From Elusimicrobiota bacterium (GTDB taxonomy: Bacteria > Omnitrophota > Gorgyraeia > Zapsychrales > Fredricksoniimonadaceae), in the NCBI GenBank assembly GCA_012514595.1, contig JAAYZZ010000096.1, positions 1-5,917 of the forward strand: a DNA stretch of 5,917 nucleotides, in the 5' to 3' direction. The notes beneath the pieces were generated by a model. It was not told where the DNA came from and did not search any database. It worked only from the letters and a program-made list of their open reading frames with translations. The number at the start of each line of letters is the position of its first letter. The stretch's first letter is position 1. Below are positions 1 through 5,297 of the stretch, one piece after another. The position numbers and the translations under genes were made by a program.

Positions 1-52
1 AGATAGACTTGCAAAACATTCGAAAGTCCTTTCCAAACATATTTAACAAATA

Positions 53-81
53 TTGCCAGATTCCACGTGCTATGTTAACTT
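53..81 (+). promoter_or_regulatory. Weak candidate promoter for the XRE-cupin gene
   Basis: The AT-rich leader holds TTGCCA (53-58), a 17-base spacer and TAACTT (76-81), a poor match to sigma70 boxes (about 4/6 and 3/6). If it is used, transcription would begin near position 88, inside the palindrome at 83-103 and only about 19 bases before the ATG. Other AT-rich hexamers nearby fit no better. The rest of 1-82 shows no coding potential or other structure that I can support. Confidence 0.2.
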
Positions 82-82
82 T

Positions 83-103
83 AAATAGGGACAGTCCCTA
101 TTT
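83..103. repeat. Palindrome copy 1 (GGGACAGTCCC core)
   Basis: Two perfect 10-bp arms, AAATAGGGAC and GTCCCTATTT, flank a single centre base A. Copy 3 (1801-1821) is its exact reverse complement and copy 2 (659-681) has the same core with slightly different outer arms. This copy ends 3 bases before the ATG of the regulator gene and occupies the place where a ribosome binding site would normally lie. It could be a dispersed REP/MITE-like element, an operator for a dimeric DNA-binding protein, or a hairpin (8-bp stem, 5-base loop). The sequence alone does not decide between these. Confidence 0.85.
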
Positions 104-106
104 ATT

Positions 107-661
107 ATGACGATCCGAGACAAGATCAAAGATACGATCCGCCAAAGACGCCTCACCCTCACCGAGGTCCATCGTAGGATCGCCTCTCTTTTTGAAGATC
201 AGGCCATTGCCTACATGACGCTTTACAGGACCGTGACCGGTAAAACGGTCCTTCGAGAATCGACTCTCTACCAGATCGCCTCGGCCCTGGACCTTCGCCC
301 TGACGAACTCAAGGCCGGGACCGACCGCGCGGACATCCGCAGCATCTACCGCCACAACGAGAAGGCCTTCCTGGAAATGCGCGAAGAACGTATGCCTTTC
401 CTGGCCGGGAGGCTCGTGCTCCTGCCCGGAGGGCGCACACAGGAGGAGCAGGACCCCGAAGGAAAGGGCGTGTTCACAAAATGGGTCTATCTGTTACAGG
501 GAAGGGTGTTCTGCGTGATCCGATATCCCGACGGAGAGAAGGAGACGTTCCTGCGCAGGAACGACAGCCTGGCGTTCGACAGCACCCGACCGCACTTCTT
601 CGAGAACCGCTCGGAGAGAAAGGCCTCTTTGATCGTGGTGCAGAGCCCGAAGTATATTTAA
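107..661 (+). CDS. XRE-type HTH regulator with C-terminal cupin domain
   Basis: Likely a DNA-binding transcription regulator of 184 residues. Residues about 5-68 form a helix-turn-helix of the XRE/Cro type: helices around RDKIKDTIRQRR, LTEVHRRIASLF and STLYQIASALDL, followed by the typical 'DLRPDEL' end. Residues about 100-180 resemble a small cupin barrel: LVLLPGGR, then KWVYLLQGRVFCVI, then NDSLAFDSTRPHFFENRS. This is the layout of XRE-cupin regulators, whose cupin senses a small ligand. The first cupin motif lacks the usual paired histidines and only His163 of the second remains, so metal-dependent chemistry is unlikely. The ATG lies 3 bases after palindrome copy 1 with no Shine-Dalgarno sequence at normal spacing, so initiation may be leaderless or weak. 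The TAA stop (659-661) overlaps copy 2. It converges with the receiver operon. The target genes and ligand cannot be told from the sequence. Confidence 0.85.
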   Translation: MTIRDKIKDTIRQRRLTLTEVHRRIASLFEDQAIAYMTLYRTVTGKTVLRESTLYQIASALDLRPDELKAGTDRADIRSIYRHNEKAFLEMREERMPFLAGRLVLLPGGRTQEEQDPEGKGVFTKWVYLLQGRVFCVIRYPDGEKETFLRRNDSLAFDSTRPHFFENRSERKASLIVVQSPKYI

Positions 662-681
662 TTAGGGACTGTCCCTAATTA
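659..681. repeat. Palindrome copy 2 between convergent genes, possible bidirectional terminator
   Basis: Two perfect 11-bp arms, TAATTAGGGAC and GTCCCTAATTA, flank one centre base T. It begins with the TAA stop of the regulator gene and ends one base before the stop of the leftward receiver gene at 683. As RNA it could fold into a 9-bp stem with a 5-base loop from either strand. The flanks are AT-rich but have no long U run, so a Rho-independent terminator role is possible but weak. The shared core with copies 1 and 3 shows that it belongs to the same dispersed family. Confidence 0.85.
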
Positions 682-682
682 T

Positions 683-1066
683 TTAGAGCAGCCCCTTCTC
701 CTTCAGCTTCGCATCAATCTTGGACCGGATGAACTTGAGGGAATACGGCTTGGGGATGTACTCGGCCCCGACGGAATTGATCTCCTCGGCCACGATATCG
801 CTGTCCCAGCGGGTCTGAACAAAGACAAGGGCCTCTTTGAGATATTGGCGGATCTGAAGCAGCACCTCACGGCCGCTCACGCCCGGCATCGAGATGTCGA
901 GAAAGACCACATCATAGGGAAAGGCCCGGATCTTGGTGAGCGCCTGATACCCGTCGGGGGCGGTCTCGACCGTCACCCCGTAGGTCTCCTGAAGGAAGGA
1001 GGCCAGACCCTGGCGGATCTCCTCCTCATCATCCACGACGAGAAAACGGATGTTCTTTGAAGGCAT
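683..1066 (-). CDS. Stand-alone response regulator receiver (CheY-like), last gene of operon
   Basis: A 127-residue protein that is a single receiver domain with no output domain. The phosphorylation site is complete: acidic pair Asp12-Asp13 (LVVDDEEE), phospho-acceptor Asp57 (VVFLDISMPG), Thr85 (FVQTRWDS) and Lys106 (YIPKPY). The Thr is followed by Arg rather than the usual small residue, which may alter dephosphorylation rate or partner choice. The reading frame stays open upstream to 1228, but ATG 1066 is chosen because the receiver fold starts there and GAGGAGG sits just ahead of it; the longer N-terminus is Arg/Gly-rich shadow sequence lying over the preceding gene. It starts 8 bases after the preceding receiver gene ends, so it is co-transcribed and probably translationally coupled. 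Output is likely through protein-protein interaction or phosphate relay. Confidence 0.9.
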   Translation of the reverse strand: MPSKNIRFLVVDDEEEIRQGLASFLQETYGVTVETAPDGYQALTKIRAFPYDVVFLDISMPGVSGREVLLQIRQYLKEALVFVQTRWDSDIVAEEINSVGAEYIPKPYSLKFIRSKIDAKLKEKGLL

Positions 1067-1069
1067 GCG

Positions 1070-1076
1070 CCTCCTC
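1070..1076 (-). promoter_or_regulatory. Ribosome binding site deciding the start of the second receiver gene
   Basis: GAGGAGG on the minus strand lies 3 bases before ATG 1066 and overlaps the TGA stop (1075-1077) of the preceding receiver gene. It supports the 1066 start over the open frame reaching 1228, and suggests that ribosomes finishing the first receiver restart on the second. Confidence 0.75.
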
Positions 1077-1470
1077 AGTTCTCTTCCCGGCGAACCTTCT
1101 CTGCGGCCGCCAGTACTGCGGCCTCGAGCTGGTCTGCGGTCACGGGCTTTCGGATATACCCCTCCGCGCCCAGGCGGCTCGATTCCTCGCTCATGCCGGG
1201 CCGGTCGTCCTTGCTGACCATAAGACACCGGCAGGAGGGGACCTGCGCCCGCGCAAAGCGCAGGACATCCAGACCCGACGGGCCTCCCGAGAGGTGGATG
1301 TCGAGGAGCGCGATCTGCGGACGTTCCCGCTCCAGAATGATGATGGCCTCATCCCGGGAGAGCGCGGTCATGACCGTGTACCCGCGCCGCTCCAGAAGCT
1401 CGCGGCTCATCTCACAGATCTCCTGATCATCGTCGAGGACAAGGACTTTCGGGGGGACAGGAACGCTCAT
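1075..1470 (-). CDS. Stand-alone response regulator receiver (CheY-like), middle gene of operon
   Basis: A 131-residue single receiver domain. Residues Asp13-Asp14 (VLVLDDDQE), phospho-acceptor Asp57 (IALLDIHLSGG), Ser86 (CLMVSKDD) and Lys108 (YIRKPV) form a full phosphorylation pocket. No DNA-binding or enzymatic output domain follows. A loop insertion after the phospho-Asp (HLSGGPSGLDVL) matches receivers that act in phosphorelays. A GTG at 1473 lies directly before the ATG at 1470; ATG is preferred because AAGGAGG is 5 bases from it and only 2 from the GTG. It sits between the small DHp-like gene and the second receiver, with gaps of 11 and 8 bases. The two receivers are clearly diverged from each other, so this is not a recent tandem duplication. 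Its likely role is as phosphate acceptor or sink in a split relay. Confidence 0.9.
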   Translation of the reverse strand: MSVPVPPKVLVLDDDQEICEMSRELLERRGYTVMTALSRDEAIIILERERPQIALLDIHLSGGPSGLDVLRFARAQVPSCRCLMVSKDDRPGMSEESSRLGAEGYIRKPVTADQLEAAVLAAAEKVRREEN

Positions 1471-1475
1471 CACGG

Positions 1476-1482
1476 CCTCCTT
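1476..1482 (-). promoter_or_regulatory. Ribosome binding site deciding the start of the first receiver gene
   Basis: AAGGAGG, a near-perfect Shine-Dalgarno sequence on the minus strand, lies 5 bases before ATG 1470 and overlaps the TGA stop (1482-1484) of the DHp-like gene. The spacing favours ATG 1470 over GTG 1473. Confidence 0.75.
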
Positions 1483-1733
1483 CAGATCTCCTGTGCGGGG
1501 TCCACGCGCGGATAGACCATCTCCTTGATCTCTCCGGCGATAGCGTCCGCGCCCAGGGCATAACGCTCCAGCCGGGCAAAGGCCTCGGTGCAGCGGTTGA
1601 CGGCCAGAAGGACTGCGGGGGACATTTCATCACGGGGAACGTCATCCAGGACCCGCTTCATGACGCCCGAGGCAATAGTGATCTTGTTATGCCAGTTGCT
1701 GAGGTCGTGGAATTTGTCACGCAATGTGGGCAT
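1482..1733 (-). CDS. Small histidine-kinase DHp/phosphotransfer-like protein
   Basis: An 83-residue protein that I do not recognise as a named family. Residues 4-29 contain FHDLSNWHNKITIASG, which resembles the H-box of histidine kinases (His-Asp-Leu-x-Asn, with His9 as candidate phospho-acceptor). A second predicted helix, about 38-72, follows a short turn around DDVPRDEMSP, so the whole would make the two-helix hairpin of a DHp domain that dimerises into a four-helix bundle. No ATP-binding domain (N, G1, F or G2 boxes), sensor domain, signal peptide or membrane segment is present. The start at 1733 has GGGAGGG 3 bases upstream and a good promoter about 25 bases further on. Being first in an operon with two stand-alone receivers supports a phosphotransfer role. 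This is inferred from one motif and context; it could instead be a structural homologue that binds receivers without being phosphorylated. Confidence 0.7.
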   Translation of the reverse strand: MPTLRDKFHDLSNWHNKITIASGVMKRVLDDVPRDEMSPAVLLAVNRCTEAFARLERYALGADAIAGEIKEMVYPRVDPAQEI

Positions 1734-1758
1734 GGGCCCTCCCGTCGACTCTGTCTTT

Positions 1759-1786
1759 ATTATTCCAGAGAAAGGAAAAGCGTCAA
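1759..1786 (-). promoter_or_regulatory. Sigma70-like promoter of the DHp-receiver operon
   Basis: On the minus strand TTGACG (1781-1786, 5/6 match) is followed by a 16-base spacer and AATAAT (1759-1764, 5/6 match). The predicted start is near 1752, giving a leader of about 20 bases that contains the GGGAGGG ribosome binding site at 1737-1743. Palindrome copy 3 begins 14 bases upstream of the -35 box, at roughly -49 to -69, where an activator could bind. Confidence 0.6.
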
Positions 1787-1800
1787 TAGCGGGAACTGAA

Positions 1801-1821
1801 AAATAGGGACTGTCCCTATTT
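1801..1821. repeat. Palindrome copy 3 at the crcB stop codon
   Basis: Perfect 10-bp arms AAATAGGGAC and GTCCCTATTT surround a centre T, making it the exact reverse complement of copy 1 (83-103). Its edge supplies the TAG stop of crcB (1816-1818, minus strand) and the last Lys codon (AAA). It separates crcB from the promoter of the DHp-receiver operon. It could act as a weak terminator for crcB, an operator for the operon, or the edge of an inserted element. No target-site duplication is evident when the sequences outside copies 1 and 3 are compared. Confidence 0.85.
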
Positions 1822-2196
1822 ATGCAGGAGCCTCAGCATCCCCCAATAGCCGCCGGTAGCAAGCAGGAGTCCGCAGAGATTGCTGACGAGGACATAGGCC
1901 GCCGCGGTAACCCAGCGGCCTTCGGTGAGAAGCGCGAAGGTCTCGAGGCCGAAAGCGGAGAAGGTCGTGAACCCGCCGAGAAATCCGGAAAAGAGAAAGA
2001 CGCTGACAGAGAACGGAAGCCCCCGTGTGCCGGCCCAGGCCCAGAGGGCCCCGGCCAAGAGACACCCCAAAAGATTCACGGTCAAGGTCCCCGACGGAAA
2101 TTCTCCGGAGATCGTGCGCTGAACGCCGGTGGACAGAAGGAACCGCAGCGCGGCCCCGGCGCCTCCGCCGGCAAAGACCAGAAGGACGTTCCCCAT
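1816..2196 (-). CDS. crcB: Fluoride ion channel CrcB/Fluc
   Basis: A 126-residue inner-membrane protein, normal length for the family, that works as a dual-topology dimer exporting fluoride. Four hydrophobic segments are visible at about 3-23, 36-56, 64-85 and 97-118. Family motifs are intact: GGGAGAALRF (10-19), GTLTVNLLGC with pore-lining Asn41, and GFLGGFTTFSAFGLE (71-85), which carries the conserved Phe and Thr-Thr-Phe-Ser residues. The frame is open to 2235, but ATG 2196 is chosen because the conserved membrane segment begins there and it overlaps the glnS stop by one base (TAATG). Expression therefore probably depends on glnS transcription and translational coupling. No fluoride riboswitch is seen directly upstream, as that space is glnS coding sequence. 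The stop codon and last Lys codon lie in palindrome copy 3. Confidence 0.95.
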   Translation of the reverse strand: MGNVLLVFAGGGAGAALRFLLSTGVQRTISGEFPSGTLTVNLLGCLLAGALWAWAGTRGLPFSVSVFLFSGFLGGFTTFSAFGLETFALLTEGRWVTAAAYVLVSNLCGLLLATGGYWGMLRLLHK

Positions 2197-3908
2197 TATT
2201 GACCCGCCTTCCCGCGCTGATCGATCTTGGCCCACTCGTCCTTGAGGGTCGCGGTCCGGTTGAAGACCGGCTTTCCGGGGGAAGACGACATGTCGACGGC
2301 GAAATACCCCAACCGCTCGAACTGATAGACCCCGCCCGCTTTGACCGCCGACAGCGCCGGCTCGGCCTTGGCGGTCACCACCTCAAGGGATCGGGGATTG
2401 AGCGCGCCCTTGTGGTCCTCGAGAGCGGCCGGGTCCTCGACGGTAAAAAGACGGTCGTAGAGACGGACCTCCACATCCCGGGCCGCATGGGCCGCGACCC
2501 AGTGGATCGTGGCCTTGACCTTTCGCCCGTCGGGAGAATTGCCGCCGCGGGTGGCCGGGTCATAGGTGCAGCGCAGCTCCGTGATCCTGCCCGAGGCATC
2601 CTTCACGACCTCCTCGCATTTGAGGAAGTACGCATACCGCAGACGGACCTCGCGTCCCGGCGAGAGACGGAAGAATCCCTTGGGCGGGTCCTCCTTGAAA
2701 TCATCCTGCTCGATATACAGTTCGCGGCCGAATGGGACCTTGCGCGTCCCGGCCGTTGGATCCTCGGGATTGTTCACGGCCTCCAGCTCCTCACTCTGTC
2801 CCTCAGGGTAATTGGTGATCACGACCTTGAGGGGCCTGAGGACCGCCATGACACGCAAAGAGGTCCTATTGAGTTCCTCCCGGACGCAGAACTCCAAAAG
2901 CGCCAGGTCGATCATGTTCTCGACCTTTCCGACCCCGATCCGCCGGCAGAACTCCCGGAGCGCGGAGGCCGGATACCCCCGTCGGCGCATCCCGGAGACC
3001 GTAGGCATGCGCGGGTCATCCCATCCCTCGACGACCCCGGTCCGGACCAGGTCCAGGAGCTTGCGCTTGCTCATGAGCGTATAGGTCATATTGAGCCGCG
3101 CGAACTCATACTGATGCGGGAGCGGCCGCGGCAGGTCCAGGCTCTCGAGGATCCAGTCATAGAGCGGACGGTGCACCTCGAACTCCAGCGTACAGATCGA
3201 GTGCGTGATCCCCTCGATGTAATCGCTCAGACAATGCGCGAAATCATACATCGGATAGATGCACCACGCCTTCCCGGCGTGATGGTGCTCGGCATGACGG
3301 ATCCGGTAGAGGATCGGATCGCGGAACCAGATGTTGGGGGATGACATGTCGATCTTCGCGCGAAGGGTCCTTTTCCCGTCAGGGAATTCGCCCTTTCTCA
3401 TGCGGCGGAACAGGTCCAGATTCTCCTCGACGGAACGGTTGCGGTACGGGCTTTCCTTGCCCGGCTTGTCGGGCGCGCCGCGGTAGGCATCGGTCTCCTC
3501 GGGTGTCAGATCGCAGACATACGCCTTGCCCTTCTGGATGAGGCTTTCGGCGAACTCATAGATCTGATCAAAATAATCACTCGCGAAAAAAGGCCGGCCC
3601 TTGTCCGTGAGCCCCAGGACATCATCAGCCCAACCGTCGATGAGCCAGCGGACATCCTCCGTGATCGAATCGACATATTCAATATCTTCCTTCGTGGGAT
3701 TGGTGTCATCCATGCGAAGATTGCAGATGCCGCCGTTCTCGCGGGCGATCCCGAAATTCAGGCAAATGGACTTCGCGTGCCCGATATGGAGATACCCGTT
3801 CGGCTCGGGCGGGAATCGCGTGATGATCTTCGGGTAGCTTTTTTTCTCGACGTGGGACGCGACGATATCGCGAATGAAATCGGAAGGCCTGCTCTCGGGC
3901 GTGTCCAT
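2196..3908 (-). CDS. glnS: Glutaminyl-tRNA synthetase
   Basis: A 570-residue cytoplasmic class I aminoacyl-tRNA synthetase that charges tRNA-Gln with glutamine; the E. coli enzyme is slightly shorter at about 554. The ATP-binding HIGH motif is at 41-44 within PPEPNGYLHIGHAKS, and the KMSKS-type loop is MSKRK at 279-283. Other GlnRS signatures are LRMDDTNPTKE, CIYPMYDFAHCLSDYIEGITHS and CTLEFEVHRPLYDWI, which separate it from GluRS. The C-terminal part, about 345-540, is the beta-barrel anticodon-binding region (VVITNYPEG, REVRLRYAYFLKCEEV, DPATRGGN). Its presence means the organism can make Gln-tRNA directly and does not depend only on the GatCAB amidation route. ATG 3908 has AGGAG 5 bases upstream and its own promoter at 3948-3976. 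It overlaps crcB by one base. No truncation or damage is visible. Confidence 0.97.
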   Translation of the reverse strand: MDTPESRPSDFIRDIVASHVEKKSYPKIITRFPPEPNGYLHIGHAKSICLNFGIARENGGICNLRMDDTNPTKEDIEYVDSITEDVRWLIDGWADDVLGLTDKGRPFFASDYFDQIYEFAESLIQKGKAYVCDLTPEETDAYRGAPDKPGKESPYRNRSVEENLDLFRRMRKGEFPDGKRTLRAKIDMSSPNIWFRDPILYRIRHAEHHHAGKAWCIYPMYDFAHCLSDYIEGITHSICTLEFEVHRPLYDWILESLDLPRPLPHQYEFARLNMTYTLMSKRKLLDLVRTGVVEGWDDPRMPTVSGMRRRGYPASALREFCRRIGVGKVENMIDLALLEFCVREELNRTSLRVMAVLRPLKVVITNYPEGQSEELEAVNNPEDPTAGTRKVPFGRELYIEQDDFKEDPPKGFFRLSPGREVRLRYAYFLKCEEVVKDASGRITELRCTYDPATRGGNSPDGRKVKATIHWVAAHAARDVEVRLYDRLFTVEDPAALEDHKGALNPRSLEVVTAKAEPALSAVKAGGVYQFERLGYFAVDMSSSPGKPVFNRTATLKDEWAKIDQRGKAGQ

Positions 3909-3947
3909 GGTCTCTCCTGACGTTAAACGCTCTTCTGTGACCGTTCA

Positions 3948-3976
3948 AGAATAGTACGTTGTCTCGAGCCCGTCAA
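3948..3976 (-). promoter_or_regulatory. Sigma70-like promoter of glnS-crcB
   Basis: On the minus strand TTGACG (3971-3976), a 17-base spacer and TATTCT (3948-3953) lie in the 76-base gap between the beta-barrel gene and glnS. The predicted start is near 3941, giving a leader of about 33 bases with AGGAG before the ATG. I see no clear terminator for the upstream gene in this gap, so some read-through is possible. Confidence 0.5.
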
Positions 3977-3984
3977 GGCGAAGG

Positions 3985-5274
3985 TCAGAACGAAAAGCGG
4001 GTCCTCAACACCACGGAGCGGTCCTGCTTCATCTGACCGAACTCGGTCGTATCCTCCTCGCCCCAGGGCGCATGAAGACCGAGGGTGACCTCCCAGGCGT
4101 CGGACACCTTATAGCCCGCGCTCGCCCGGACATACCCGTCCTTGTCCGACAGAGAAAAGAAATTGAAGAGCGAAAGGGTGAGACGCTGATCCCACAGCAG
4201 TTTCGTGAGACGCTGGGTCAGGACATGCCGGTGTTCGTCGAAGATCAGATCCGCGGGCAGAAGCGCGGCCGCGTAATCCGCATAGTTGAGCCGTCTCTCG
4301 TAGAGATACTGAAGGCCCAGGCGCAGGTCCTGGCCCAGGTCCTTGTCATAGCCCGCCATCATCTTGATCGCGGAATTCTCGATGAGACGGTTTCCGCCTG
4401 AGGCATCCTCGGGAGAGCGCTGATATCCGGCCTCGATGTTCCCGATCCCGCTCGCAAAAGGCCCGCGCACGCTCGCACCGTAGACATCGAGCCTGCGGTA
4501 ATAAAGCTCCCGGGCCAGTTCATTCTTGTAGCTCGTCGGATTTTTGTCGAAGCCGCGGAACACATAGGCCGCCCACTCATGGCTCCCGACCGTGCGATAG
4601 GCCCGCAGGGCATATTCCAGGTCCTCCGGGGTATTTGCCGGCTCGACCAGGCGCCTGTCGGAATCGACACCTGCGATCCGCCCCTGAAAACTGTCGTAAA
4701 AAGAAAGCCTGTCCCCTTTAGCCGTCGTATTGGGCTCAAAGATCATGGCCGCGGCATCCAGATTCATTCCCGACGGAAAGAAGGACAAACGCATCGCATC
4801 GGACGGCTTTTTCAGATATTCATCATCCCGTCCTGAAAAAAAGGACACATAGTCCTTGGGAAAGAGATCGTTGATGAAGAGGTAGTCCCCGGTACCCCAG
4901 GTGAGGACCTGGCGGCCGATCTTCATGTCCATGAAGGAGGCCGGGGTCAAGGACAGGTTGAGCTCGCGAAGATCTGCCGACGTCTTTCCCGCATAATACC
5001 CATCGAGAAGGAAGTCGCCCTTGGCGTTCAAGACCCCGCTTTTTTGAGCAAGGAAATGATCGCCCTCGAAATAATAACTGGTCTTGAGCTGCGCCCGCGC
5101 CTCGGCGAGGTCCAGATCATCCCCTTTGGTGTCGTCCCTCTCAAGCCGTGCGCCAATGGCGGTCTCCAGAAACCCGTGAATAGCGGGGGCCGAAAATACA
5201 GGCGAGGAAAGAAAGCTCATCGCAAACAAGGCGGATAAAAGGACCCCTGTTTTTCCTCGTGTGTCTTGTGTCAT
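3985..5274 (-). CDS. Outer-membrane beta-barrel protein (DUF1302/porin-like)
   Basis: A 429-residue exported protein. The N-terminus has basic residues, a hydrophobic stretch TGVLLSALFAMSFL and a probable signal peptidase I site after Val-Phe-Ser (about residue 28). The mature part consists of alternating polar/hydrophobic strands rich in Tyr, Leu and Gly, and ends Arg-Phe-Ser-Phe; a terminal Phe is the usual signal for barrel assembly. A conserved-looking block, GRQVLTWGTG followed by NDLFPKDY (about 120-142), resembles barrels of the DUF1302 type found with LolA-like proteins and RND permeases; that family call is from memory. A GTG at 5313 would add 13 residues and overlap the upstream stop. 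ATG 5274 is preferred for its cleaner signal peptide, though its AAGGGA is about 10 bases away. A 7-bp tandem repeat spans this start. The substrate is unknown. It follows the LolA-like gene by 23 bases, so the two are probably co-transcribed. Confidence 0.8.
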   Translation of the reverse strand: MTQDTRGKTGVLLSALFAMSFLSSPVFSAPAIHGFLETAIGARLERDDTKGDDLDLAEARAQLKTSYYFEGDHFLAQKSGVLNAKGDFLLDGYYAGKTSADLRELNLSLTPASFMDMKIGRQVLTWGTGDYLFINDLFPKDYVSFFSGRDDEYLKKPSDAMRLSFFPSGMNLDAAAMIFEPNTTAKGDRLSFYDSFQGRIAGVDSDRRLVEPANTPEDLEYALRAYRTVGSHEWAAYVFRGFDKNPTSYKNELARELYYRRLDVYGASVRGPFASGIGNIEAGYQRSPEDASGGNRLIENSAIKMMAGYDKDLGQDLRLGLQYLYERRLNYADYAAALLPADLIFDEHRHVLTQRLTKLLWDQRLTLSLFNFFSLSDKDGYVRASAGYKVSDAWEVTLGLHAPWGEEDTTEFGQMKQDRSVVLRTRFSF

Positions 5275-5286
5275 GTGTCTGGTGTC
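5259..5286 (-). repeat. Four-copy 7-bp tandem repeat across a start codon
   Basis: On the minus strand four contiguous heptamers follow the pattern GACACNN (GACACCA, GACACAT, GACACAA, GACACAC). The ATG at 5274 of the beta-barrel gene is formed at the junction of units two and three, and units three and four encode residues 2-5 of the signal peptide. Because 7 is not a multiple of 3, gain or loss of a unit inside the reading frame would shift it. The copies are imperfect and few, so slippage should be slow if it happens at all. Confidence 0.7.
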
Positions 5287-5297
5287 CCTTCTCTTCT

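Noticed and set aside
98..355. An 85-residue minus-strand frame opposite the regulator N-terminus
   Set aside because: The plus strand encodes a clear XRE helix-turn-helix; the reverse frame shows no domain and runs into the palindrome.
659..681. A strong Rho-independent terminator
   Set aside because: The hairpin is possible and the position between convergent genes is suggestive, but there is no long U run, and the same element also occurs just before a start codon (83-103), so a dedicated terminator is not established.
1067..1228. A 54-residue N-terminal extension of the second receiver
   Set aside because: It is Arg/Gly/Pro-rich, lies entirely over the preceding receiver gene, and the strong GAGGAGG site is at the shorter start.
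1057..1515. A 152-residue plus-strand frame over the receiver genes
   Set aside because: The opposite strand encodes receiver domains with all phosphorylation residues and good ribosome binding sites; this frame has neither motif nor ribosome binding site.
83..1821. A complete insertion sequence or transposon
   Set aside because: No transposase or recombinase is encoded between the palindromes and no target-site duplication is visible outside them.
2197..2235. A longer CrcB start at 2235
   Set aside because: The extra 13 residues are polar, lie over the glnS end and precede the conserved first membrane segment; the TAATG overlap start is more typical.
2025..3344. A 439-residue open frame on the plus strand opposite glnS
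   Set aside because: It is antisense to a fully conserved GlnRS, very rich in Arg/Pro/Asp, and has no recognisable motif. Long antisense frames are expected in GC-rich coding DNA.
3909..3984. A fluoride riboswitch ahead of glnS-crcB
   Set aside because: The 76-base gap is mostly taken by the promoter and ribosome binding site, and I could not find the pseudoknot-type pairing expected of a crcB riboswitch.
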